From NCBI RefSeq assembly GCF_001238275.1, contig NZ_LGTB01000054.1:1-55955 (forward strand): 55,955 bases of DNA, given 5' to 3'. This DNA is from Bradyrhizobium viridifuturi. Lineage in GTDB: Bacteria > Pseudomonadota > Alphaproteobacteria > Rhizobiales > Xanthobacteraceae. A program made the translations under genes and the position numbers. Numbering within the stretch: position 1 is the first letter of the stretch; each line of letters starts with the position of its first letter. A model generated the notes under the pieces. That model saw only the letters and a list, made by a program, of their open reading frames with translations, was not told the origin of the DNA and did no database searches. Of the stretch, positions 25,769 through 33,163 are shown piece by piece.

Positions 25769-26294
25769 GACCGGGCCTCGAAGAACGCAGCGACACCTAC
25801 AGTGCCGAAAACATGTTTGAATGTTCTGGGGAAAGTCTTAGGCGCGGCACGCGCCCCGACCGACCGGCACGCCGGAACCCAAGCCATGTCAATGGCTTGT
25901 GGTTCGACCGGCGAGCCCCTTTTATCTCGCCTTCCTAATCGGGCGTTCAAAGTCAACTCATTCCTACGCTTTTCTTCGACTCTTCGCACTTCAGCCATGA
26001 CAGACTCTCTCCATCGACAACGCACAAACGTCACCACGCCGCGCTTGTGGTTGCAGTCACCAGGCGGGGTCCATGCGTTCCTTCGCGTTCAGCACTTCGG
26101 CCGTCGCATGCTCTTCATCAGGTTCATAAGCAGTCCGGCTCCCGTCCCGAAGGGCGCGAGCAGGCAAGAGATAGCGGACATTCCCCGTTTCGCGGCCCCG
26201 CCAGGGGACGCTCACCGCGCGGATCTCTAGTTTCGTTCCTCCTCCACATGCCGGGCGCAAACCCAGCGCTAATCCGTCGTAGTCTGCACCGCGG
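25769..26294. other. Gene-poor stretch upstream of the relaxase; possible oriT region
   Basis: About 525 bp separate the relaxase start from the end of the IS110 remnant. Minus-strand frames of 90 and 67 codons exist here (the second ends LNAKERMDPAW), with natural-looking pieces but no recognised family. An oriT commonly lies upstream of the relaxase gene in this ICE type; I could not identify a nic site by eye. Confidence 0.35.
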
Positions 26295-27059
26295 CTACCG
26301 TGCAGGCTTCAACCGCAGCCGTTGCGTGATCTTGGCGCCGAACCGGACGTGGAAGTCGGTCTCACTGACCCACATCCGAGGCAGAATGCTCGCAAGCTTG
26401 CGCGCGACCGCGGTGATAGCGCACAGCATGCTCGACCGTTTGGCGATCCACAGGCCCGACGCCGGCAGTGCCGACCGTTTCCTGACCCGCAGCAGCAGGC
26501 TTGCGGCCGCCTCGCAAAGCGACTCGCGCACTGCGACGTCGCCCTGTTTGCTGATGCGCACTTCATGATCGATCGACATGCCGGACTGGTGCGGTCTCGG
26601 CGCCAAGCCAAAATGTGCGCCTACCGATCGCGATCGGGCAAAGCGCCGGGAATCATCGAAGCCGACATTAAACGACAGGGTCGCAACGGGGCCGACGCCC
26701 AGAACCGTCATCAGGCGCCGGCAACCTGCATCATGCTGGACCACCTGCAGCAGCACACGATGCAGCCGATCATAACGCTCAAGGATGGCGCGGAGCACAT
26801 CCGACATGGCTCTAATGGTCATTACGAAGATCGGATCGCTGCGCTCGATCAGCTCGCGGACGCGGGCCTCCAAGGCGCCACGGGCGACCGCTCCAACGAG
26901 CAAACCATAGGCCCGCAGCGCACGAATGTTGTTTTCGAAGTCGATCAGTTTGCGCTTGAGCAGCCTAACCTTGACCTCGCGAACGGCGAGACCCTCGCCA
27001 TCGACGATGCAAAGACTGGTCTCCACAAGACCGATGCCCGACCCAACGAAAAGCCGCAT
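26295..27059 (-). pseudogene. IS110-family transposase with an internal deletion
   Basis: From the ATG at 27059 the 254-residue product opens MRLFVGSGIGLVETSLCIVD, where intact IS110 enzymes have a GLDVS-type motif with the first catalytic Asp; here that Asp is lost. It then jumps from REVKVR to LLKRKLIDFENNIRALRAYG, missing most of the DEDD nuclease domain, and continues normally through the C-terminal domain (VLGVGPVATLSFNVGFDD, FGLAPRPHQSGMS). The full family length is about 340. It is therefore a dead copy. It sits between the transglycosylase and the relaxase and may have displaced genes there. Confidence 0.8.
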
Positions 27060-27219
27060 CGGAGCTCTCCTATGTGGCAACGACCAGCTAAGTCGTTGCA
27101 CCGGGCTGTCGGATTCGCCCACACGGCGGCTATTCCTGTGCACCGGTTTCTCGAAGCCCGATTTGAAGGGCCGCTCTGCCATCAAGTTCCGTAGGCAATC
27201 GCAATAGTCATTTATTGCG

Positions 27220-27495
27220 ATGACGTTGCCTGAAGGTTCACAATTGCGATGCGGTGAATCTAAAGAGGTGACGACGCGGTCTTCCCGCGATGAGTTGAAT
27301 GCCAAGCTGGTCGCCGAAGCCATTGCGGTGCTTCGCGAGTTGGTCTCACGCGCGCGAGACGCCGCAGACGAGTCGTACGATGACGGCCATTCGGTTGATA
27401 CCTGGAAGAGCGAGGACTTCCGCGCCGCGATCGAGTGCGCCGAAGCAGTGATCGCGAAAGCGGCATCTGCCATGGCAGGGCCCCGCACAGAGTAG
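27220..27495 (+). CDS. Small hypothetical protein
   Basis: A frame of up to 91 codons with natural composition: DELNAKLVAEAIAVLRELVS, DAADESYDDGHSVDTW, then an Ala-rich helix. The true start may be the GTG at 27268 rather than the ATG at 27220; neither has a well-spaced ribosome site. It is on the opposite strand to the conjugation genes. No family recognised; probably helical and cytoplasmic. Confidence 0.45.
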   Translation: MTLPEGSQLRCGESKEVTTRSSRDELNAKLVAEAIAVLRELVSRARDAADESYDDGHSVDTWKSEDFRAAIECAEAVIAKAASAMAGPRTE

Positions 27496-27640
27496 GAGCT
27501 CGCCGAGTCGACGCATTGCCGGCCGAGGCCGCTAGTCTCGTCAAGACGTGACGTCCTGTGTAGCCCCCGGACGCACATGTCCTGCCTGCCCACTGCTCTC
27601 GCTCCTCCGCCGATTGATTGCTGAAGCAAGCCATTACTGG

Positions 27641-28363
27641 TCATCGTAATGCCCTCGAGTCCGATCGAGCTACAAAAACGCCAGTACGCCTGGGGGCCAT
27701 CTGCGAGACATCGGGCGACGAGATTGCAATCGTTGCGCAGCGCGAGAGCGCGAACGATGTCGGCCTACCGCGGATTTCCATCCGCTCAGCTCGTTCAACG
27801 AACAGCGTCGCGGCTGCTGATGACCTCCAGCTCGCGGTACACGTCGGCGGCAGTTGAATGCCAAGCAAATTTGCTAGCTTTGCCACGTATGCTCGCGTCT
27901 CGTCTGGCAAAGGTGCTCCCGCGAGATGTTCTTCGTAGCGAGTTGGTCCCGCGTTGTACGCAGCAAAAGCGCCGCGCGAACCGTAGCGGTCGAGCAGTTC
28001 ACGGAGATACGCCGTGCCGGCCAGAATGTTGTCACGCGGATCGTACGGATCGCTTCCTAGGTCATAGCGTTGGCGTAGTTCCGCCCAAGTCGCCGGCATG
28101 ATCTGCATCAGTCCCATTGCGCCCTTGGGCGACCTAGCATGCATGTCTCCAGCAGTTTCGATGCTCAATACCGAGCATATCCACCGCGCCGGGATCGCAA
28201 AGCGTCGTGAGGCTTCTTCGATGAAGGCCGGAAGCGTGTGGTTGGTTCGACAGATCGCTGGGAGCGCGGCGGACCCGTTTTTGGCCAGAGCGGTAGTGTC
28301 CGATGCGGTCAGAGCAAGCAGCAGCGACGCGACCACCCAAACAGGCACACCTGACCGAGCCAA
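27641..28363 (-). CDS. Conjugation-associated lytic transglycosylase (VirB1-like)
   Basis: A soluble or periplasmic peptidoglycan-cleaving enzyme that opens the wall for the mating channel. After a signal-type segment (VWVVASLLLALTASDTTALA) comes an SLT domain with the catalytic Glu in CSVLSIETAGDMHARSPKG, then GLMQIMPATW, AGTAYLRELLDRYG and AAYNAGPTRYEE. The C-terminal 70 residues (after LANLLGIQLPP) are low quality and may result from sequence change near the IS110 remnant. I place the start at the TTG at 28363, giving Arg before the signal peptide; a GTG at 28348 is possible. The frame runs to 28675, but that part overlaps two upstream genes. Confidence 0.75.
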   Translation of the reverse strand: MARSGVPVWVVASLLLALTASDTTALAKNGSAALPAICRTNHTLPAFIEEASRRFAIPARWICSVLSIETAGDMHARSPKGAMGLMQIMPATWAELRQRYDLGSDPYDPRDNILAGTAYLRELLDRYGSRGAFAAYNAGPTRYEEHLAGAPLPDETRAYVAKLANLLGIQLPPTCTASWRSSAAATLFVERAERMEIRGRPTSFALSRCATIAISSPDVSQMAPRRTGVFVARSDSRALR

Positions 28364-28521
28364 GTCTGATATCGTGCTCGCGCCCGTGCGGCGTAAAGCA
28401 GCTTCGCGCTGATCATTTGGACCACCGCTGCGCCCGCCAGGCTTGCGAACGTCGGCTGGGACGGAGGAATGGTCCCGCAACCGATCCAACCGAGGAATGG
28501 CGGGATAAACACGTAGAACAC
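28309..28521 (-). CDS. Small hydrophobic protein in the traF operon
   Basis: A 70-residue product starting at the GTG at 28521, behind a strong GGGAGGAG site and 7 bp after the traF stop. It begins with FYVFIPPFLGWIGCGTIPPS and contains a second apolar stretch, FASLAGAAVVQMI. It overlaps the start of the transglycosylase gene. Family not recognised; position and ribosome site argue that it is real and membrane-associated. Confidence 0.5.
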   Translation of the reverse strand: MFYVFIPPFLGWIGCGTIPPSQPTFASLAGAAVVQMISAKLLYAARARARYQTWLGQVCLFGWSRRCCLL

Positions 28522-28527
28522 GCACGG

Positions 28528-29040
28528 TCACTCCTCCCAGGTCCAGACCGGGAGCGCACAGCCAATCACCGCCGACGCCGGAAGAAAGCCAAAATATCGG
28601 CCGTCCATGGAGTCGTCCGACTGCCAATTCATGAGAAAGAGCTCGCCTTCGCCGACGGCGCGGCAGCCCTGCCATTTGGGCAGCGGCCGGCCGCGTCCGT
28701 CGCGGTCCTTCGCCTCGCCCACCGCAACATCATCCACCGAAATCGTGAGCCCGCTTCTGCAGACCGTCTGCCCGGGGAGTGCCAAGACCCGCTTTAGCAT
28801 GGGGACCCCGACCGGTAGATAGCCGTTCAAATCGAGGAAGGTCGCGAGCGGCTCCGGCGGTTGAACGGCGACCAGCTCGGTGACATGGAAGCGCTTCGTC
28901 GGTCGTAGGCTGTAGAGACCGATTGGCACGCTTGCCGATGCATTCCAAATGTAGAGTGGAAGTGGCTCCAGGACGATCGTCGCGATGAGTGCGGCAGCGG
29001 CCGCAAGCGTCGTGGTCAGCGTCATCAGGCGGCTCGTCAT
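28528..29040 (-). CDS. traF: S26-family signal peptidase, TraF-like
   Basis: A 170-residue membrane-anchored serine peptidase, the TraF type that matures and cyclises TrbC pilin. The N-terminal helix is followed by the catalytic Ser in SASVPIGLYSL (Ser37) and the general-base Lys in MLKRVLALPG (Lys83); GRPLPKWQGC and the closing YFGFLPASAVIGCALPVWTW complete the fold. It overlaps the DUF2840 gene by 4 bp (ATGA) and is needed with the trb genes for pilus formation. Confidence 0.88.
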   Translation of the reverse strand: MTSRLMTLTTTLAAAAALIATIVLEPLPLYIWNASASVPIGLYSLRPTKRFHVTELVAVQPPEPLATFLDLNGYLPVGVPMLKRVLALPGQTVCRSGLTISVDDVAVGEAKDRDGRGRPLPKWQGCRAVGEGELFLMNWQSDDSMDGRYFGFLPASAVIGCALPVWTWEE

Positions 29041-29501
29041 CGCATCACTCTGCGACGATGGAGCCAGGCCTGGTGGCGCGTTCTCGTGTATGGACGCGGG
29101 TTTTCGTTGACGGACAGACGGTTATGAACGTGATGCCAATGATCGGGAGCGACGTCAGCCGGATCGATTCCAAGCGCCTCGACGGCATCGATCGTCTGCA
29201 ACACGCGCTCGACCTTCGGCCAGCCAGAGAGCCGCAGCACGATCTCTCCGCCGGGCCTCACATACGGTACGGTCGAGCAGCGCTGTCCCGGTGCGACCGC
29301 GCGCAAGATGTCAATCCGCGAGATGATCGTGCCAAAGTCGTTGGATGTCCAACGGACGAAGGCAAAGATGCTGCCCGGTGCAAATGACAGGACACGGCGG
29401 TGACGATCAACCTTTCGTTCCTTGACAACATGACCGAACCGAATGCGGTTTTCGATACGCTTCTCGAGCCACAAAACTTCCACTTCCGTGAGATCGTTCA
29501 T
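29037..29501 (-). CDS. DUF2840 protein
   Basis: A 154-residue protein of the DUF2840 family, starting MNDLTEVEVLWLEKRIENRI, with the central stretch FAPGSIFAFVRWTSNDFGT and a His-rich C-terminus (DHWHHVHNRLSV). It occurs just upstream of traF in rhizobial ICEs; its role is unknown. Its ATG overlaps by 4 bp the stop of a truncated upstream gene, showing that this operon once extended further. Confidence 0.82.
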   Translation of the reverse strand: MNDLTEVEVLWLEKRIENRIRFGHVVKERKVDRHRRVLSFAPGSIFAFVRWTSNDFGTIISRIDILRAVAPGQRCSTVPYVRPGGEIVLRLSGWPKVERVLQTIDAVEALGIDPADVAPDHWHHVHNRLSVNENPRPYTRTRHQAWLHRRRVMR

Positions 29502-29617
29502 GCCGCCGCTCCCTGACGCTCGAATCGGGAACGGTATGCCTTGGGCTTAGCGAAACGCGTGTGCCTCTTCTGAAGGTGAGCAGGCCTGGCGGCCTGACGT
29601 TGCCAGTCAGTTCCCAT
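29498..29617 (-). pseudogene. 3' remnant of the gene upstream of DUF2840
   Basis: Thirty-nine codons (ending HTRFAKPKAYRSRFERQGAA) run to a stop that overlaps the DUF2840 start by 4 bp, as expected for a genuine operon gene. Upstream of 29617 the frame is low quality and meets IS110 debris. In this ICE family parA and replication-initiator-like genes normally lie here, so this may be the tail of one of them; the identity is not shown. Confidence 0.4.
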
Positions 29618-29779
29618 GAAAGTTGAGGCTTGGTTCGCCAGAAAGAAGCCCAAGTATATATGGCTAGCAGCAGTACTGAGTTGTGCCCCCTTGCATGCCA
29701 CGCTACGGCGACGATGCCGCGCAACGATTCGCGGCTGGAGTGCGCCGCGCATTCCAGCCGTCGGCGACGAAGTCGAAGG

Positions 29780-29960
29780 ATGGACTTGCACGCAGGGTAC
29801 GACGTGTCGCTGGATCCGAGACGATCTAGGAAATCGACCAACGTCCGGGCCGATTTCGGATTGGCGCCACGGCGCCATCAATCCGGACAAACCGGTCGCA
29901 TCGGGAGCATCACCAAATGCGGCGACGAACTGACGCGGGCTATGCAGCACAAGGCGGCCA
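29780..29960 (+). pseudogene. IS110-family transposase remnant (N- and C-ends fused)
   Basis: The plus strand reads MDLHAGYDVSL, an IS110 N-terminus with its GxDVS catalytic Asp. It joins directly to the C-terminal signature RADFGLAPRRHQSGQTGRI and GSITKCGDELTRAM. The middle of the protein is missing, so it is a relic with an internal deletion. It occupies the place where other operon genes are expected between DUF2840 and the excisionase gene. Confidence 0.65.
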
Positions 29961-30091
29961 TCACGATCCTGACGAGCATTCCCGACAATTTCAAGCCGGG
30001 TCTCGGGAGCCCGTAGCTCGCCGGGAACAAGGATCTGAAGTGCGCCGCGACACCGGCGGCGGTGCGCTGAGGATTTGCTAACGGACATGGC

Positions 30092-30370
30092 CTAGCGCCG
30101 CTCTTTGCCCGCATAGGGAATTGGCGCACGCCGTTTTGCGGGCAGTACGGTGCCGACACCAGGATCCGAGGTTGACTTCTTCTTGCCGAGTTTGGCCCAT
30201 GCTGTCAGGTCAGCTACTGAATAGACCACGCGTCCGCCAATCTTGTGATACTCGGGACCGGTTCCGTAGGTTCGGTGTTTCTCCAAGGTGCGGCCGGACA
30301 AGCTCAAGAAGCGCGCGGCTTCGGACGTGCGTAAGTAACGCGGCGGCTTATCCGTGTTCGGATCGGACAT
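30092..30370 (-). CDS. rdfS: Helix-turn-helix excisionase-type protein (RdfS-like)
   Basis: A 92-residue protein with a MerR/AlpA-type helix-turn-helix: PRYLRTSEAARFLSLSGRTL, EKHRTYGTGPEYHKIGGRVV and YSVADLTAWA. Small proteins of this type at this place (upstream of traF and the relaxase) act as the recombination directionality factor RdfS in ICEMlSymR7A, tipping the integrase to excision and also stimulating transfer genes. The RdfS assignment rests on size, domain and gene order, not on a search. It heads the damaged operon. Confidence 0.65.
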   Translation of the reverse strand: MSDPNTDKPPRYLRTSEAARFLSLSGRTLEKHRTYGTGPEYHKIGGRVVYSVADLTAWAKLGKKKSTSDPGVGTVLPAKRRAPIPYAGKERR

Positions 30371-30459
30371 TTGAAAAGCTCCGTGCTCCTTTGGAGCGCG
30401 TACGAGGTTCGCCGCGCGTCGACTGCCACGATCGCGGAGTAGAGGTGCTTAGGGGGATG

Positions 30460-30880
30460 CCGAAGATGATGCGGTGATTTTCGATACCCCCATCGAAGGC
30501 ACTCGCCGCAGAAGCCTTTCAATGGCCGCCGATCTGTCAGAGCGAGGCTCCGCCCCCTCGGATCGTTCGATTGCGAGGGACCATGTCTTCTGAGCGCGGT
30601 CGGAATGCGTTTTTTGCCGAGCAGCGCTCCGGCGATGATTCGATGGACGCCATCCCTCAGCAATGCGCGGCGGGCGCTCGGACATCCGCGACCCGTTGCG
30701 GAGGGCGAGCTGCCGCTATGTGAGCGTCTACCGTCTGACCGTTATTCGGCGAAGTGGACCTCGACGTGCGCTTCCAAAATCGATGGATATCCGAAAGCTC
30801 ACGTTCCGCAGCACCTTTGATGCGATGAACTTGGAGCGAAATACTCACGGTCCAGAGCTTGAGGAGCGCTCCGGCGGTGC
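30460..30880 (-). pseudogene. DUF2285-type gene, ruined by frameshifts
   Basis: Pieces in three minus-strand frames line up as one protein: SLQVHRIKGAAERELSDIHRF near 30840, then IAEGWRPSNHRR, then RIIAGALLGKKRIP near 30620, then DRSAAIERLLR and finally GYRKSPHHL near 30490. Order and motifs fit the DUF2285 family, which normally precedes the excisionase gene in rhizobial ICEs. At least three frame changes make it non-functional. Limits are approximate. Confidence 0.5.
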
Positions 30881-31206
30881 CTGAGATGATCGAGCAATAT
30901 CTTCCGCGGGTCCGTGGCACGGTCATGCTCAAGCAAGAGCGAGGCTCGACGTGCGGCCACGCTCGGCTGGTATCTCTTGCTCAAAATTGAAATGATCCGC
31001 TCGGATCGAGGCTGTGCCCTGGCATGGCTTGCCAATCGATCGAATCCTGACGGAAGCAGATGGCTCAGTCGGACTGACAGAAATTGCAGCCAGTCCGCCG
31101 TGTGAAAGCCGGAGCGAGGGGCCGCCGAAGTCGGAAACTCATGGCCGGCAGCCGCGAGCGGGGTAAAATAGTACCTTATGTTATTCTGCTTCCCGGTTTG
31201 CCAGCT
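30881..31206. other. Intergenic stretch without a recognisable gene
   Basis: About 325 bp between the DUF2285 relic and the hipB operator region. Only short, low-quality frames are present. Confidence 0.4.
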
Positions 31207-31247
31207 AGGAAAATTGTAATCTTCCTGCTACATATTGACCAAATATG
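31207..31247 (+). promoter_or_regulatory. Candidate hipBA promoter/operator palindromes
   Basis: Two inverted repeats precede hipB: AGGAA-N10-TTCCT (31207-31226) and a perfect CATATT-N5-AATATG (31231-31247), ending 20 bp before the ATG. The AT-rich second site is a plausible operator for autorepression by HipB, the usual mode in this family. Confidence 0.5.
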
Positions 31248-31266
31248 AAGCGCAAAGACGTCAAAT

Positions 31267-31602
31267 ATGCCTACGCCACACAATCCTCCCGCTGCGGTAC
31301 GACGCGCGCTACGCAAGCTTGGGGCGGACATCCATGATGCCCGTCGACGCCGACGGCTGCCGATGGCGGTCGTGGCCGAGCGCGCCTTCACGTCCCGATC
31401 GACCCTGCAAAGGGTCGAAGCCGGTGACGCCAGCGTCAGCATCGGCATCTACGCCGGCGTGCTGCAGGCGCTCGGCCTGCTCGAGGGGCTGGGTCAGGTC
31501 GCCGACATCAGCAACGACAGCGTCGGCCAGGCCCTTGCCAGCGCGCAGCTTCCCAAGCACGTCCACCTCAAGCGGCGAACCGGACCATCCCACGATGGCT
31601 GA
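31267..31602 (+). CDS. hipB: HipB-type helix-turn-helix antitoxin/regulator
   Basis: A 111-residue protein with an Xre-type helix-turn-helix: VRRALRKLGADIHDARRRRR, LPMAVVAERAFTSRSTLQRV and EAGDASVSIGIYAGVLQALG (residues about 10-70). It has a hydrophilic C-terminal tail ending KHVHLKRRTGPSHDG. Placed before hipA and overlapping it by 8 bp, it should bind HipA and repress its own promoter. The palindrome at 31231-31247 is the likely site. Confidence 0.85.
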   Translation: MPTPHNPPAAVRRALRKLGADIHDARRRRRLPMAVVAERAFTSRSTLQRVEAGDASVSIGIYAGVLQALGLLEGLGQVADISNDSVGQALASAQLPKHVHLKRRTGPSHDG

Positions 31603-32842
31603 CTTCGAGGTGCACATCGATCTGGACGGTCGCATGCGCCCGATAGGGTTGGCGAGGAGCAATCGCGTCAGAGGCGCGGAGACCATCCTCTTCGAGTACG
31701 ACGCTGCATGGCTTGAGAATCCGGATCGCTTCTCGCTCGAGCCCGCACTTGCACTGACACGCGGCGCATTCGCTCCTCCCGCCCGATTAGCCATCTTTGG
31801 CTCCATTGGCGACTCGGCGCCGGACACCTGGGGCCGCCGCCTCATGCAGCGCGCCGAGCGCCGCCTCGCCGAACACGAGGGCCGTGCCGTTCGCACCCTT
31901 GCGGAAAGCGACTATCTGCTGGGCGTCGCCGACGAGAGCCGGCTAGGCGCGCTCCGTTTCCGCTGGATCGACGACGACGTTTTCCAGGCACCGGCCCGGG
32001 CCGGCGTTCCTGCCCTGATCGAACTCGGCCGGTTGCTCCAAATCACCGAGCGGATTCTCCGGGATGAAGAAACAGATGAGGATCTCCAACTCATCTTTGC
32101 CCCCGGCTCTTCCCTCGGCGGCGGGCGCCCGAAGGCCTCAGTCATTGACCAACATGGTCGCCTCTCCATCGCAAAATTCCCGAAGGAGACTGACGACTAT
32201 AGCATGGAGACCTGGGAAGAGATCGCACTGCGGCTGGCTGGCCAGGCAGGTATCGCCACTCCGCAACACGAACTGATCGACGTCGCCGGCAAGCCGGTCA
32301 TGCTGTCGCGGCGCTTCGATCGCGACGGTGCGATCCGCATCCCGTTCCTGTCGGCGATGGCGATGATGGGCGCCAAGGACGGTGAGCGCGGCAGCTATCC
32401 GGAGATCGTCGATGCCCTTGCTCAACACGGCGCACAAGGGAAAACGGATGCCCATGCCCTTTATCGGCGTGTCGTCTTCAACGTGCTGATCTCCAATGTC
32501 GACGATCACCTCCGCAACCACGGTTTCCTGTGGTTGGGAAAGGCAGGATGGTCTCTCTCGCCGGCATACGACCTCAATCCCGTTCCAACTGATCTCAAGG
32601 CCCGGGTGTTATCGACGAACATCGATCTCGACGAGGGCACCTGCTCGCTCGATCTGCTGGAGGCCGCATCGGAGTTTTTCGCGCTCACGCTGCCGCAGGC
32701 CCGCGCGATTATCAAAGACGTCGCCGTCGTGACGGCAACCTGGCGCGAAACCGCTAAGACGGTCGGCGCCCGCACGGCCGAAATCAACCGCATGGCTAGC
32801 GCCTTCGAGCACGAGGATCTAAAACGGGCGCTGGCGCAATGA
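31595..32842 (+). CDS. hipA: HipA-family serine/threonine kinase toxin
   Basis: A 415-residue protein starting at the ATG at 31595 (MADFEVHIDLDGRMRPIGLA). It has the HipA N-terminal subdomain and a C-terminal kinase core: the P-loop-like SSLGGGRPKASV, the Lys in LSIAKFPKE, the catalytic NVLISNVDDHLRNHGFL and the metal-binding YDLNP. HipA kinases phosphorylate aminoacyl-tRNA synthetases and arrest growth when free of HipB. The overlap with hipB indicates coupled translation. On an island such a pair can act to discourage loss. The frame is open back to 31235, but those codons are antisense-quality sequence inside hipB. Confidence 0.85.
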   Translation: MADFEVHIDLDGRMRPIGLARSNRVRGAETILFEYDAAWLENPDRFSLEPALALTRGAFAPPARLAIFGSIGDSAPDTWGRRLMQRAERRLAEHEGRAVRTLAESDYLLGVADESRLGALRFRWIDDDVFQAPARAGVPALIELGRLLQITERILRDEETDEDLQLIFAPGSSLGGGRPKASVIDQHGRLSIAKFPKETDDYSMETWEEIALRLAGQAGIATPQHELIDVAGKPVMLSRRFDRDGAIRIPFLSAMAMMGAKDGERGSYPEIVDALAQHGAQGKTDAHALYRRVVFNVLISNVDDHLRNHGFLWLGKAGWSLSPAYDLNPVPTDLKARVLSTNIDLDEGTCSLDLLEAASEFFALTLPQARAIIKDVAVVTATWRETAKTVGARTAEINRMASAFEHEDLKRALAQ

Positions 32843-33163
32843 CGAGAACGTTCCTTCACAGCTTCGAGCCAGCGACAGCGAGCCCCATCACCGGCGGCAG
32901 ACAAAGCTCGAGGCAGCCGACACCAAGCGCTCGTCGCGACCTGCAAGGGCGATGCGGCGACCGCCTCGTTAGAGGCGAGCCATGTCAGGGACCCGGAAGC
33001 CGGCCACGCCATCCCTCGCCTCGGCGCCCTTCGCAGCCTGTCTCATGTCAACGTGCTGGCGCCGGGTGAGCGCCTCTCGACAAATGCAGTCGCCGCTGCT
33101 CGTATACTCCACCTCGGGATGCGGATGTTCACCACTATCGGCATAACGCAGCGACCGCGTCAT
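32843..33163. other. Intergenic stretch, no gene seen
   Basis: About 320 bp between the convergent hipA and GGDEF-EAL genes. I see no credible coding frame or strong terminator. Confidence 0.5.
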
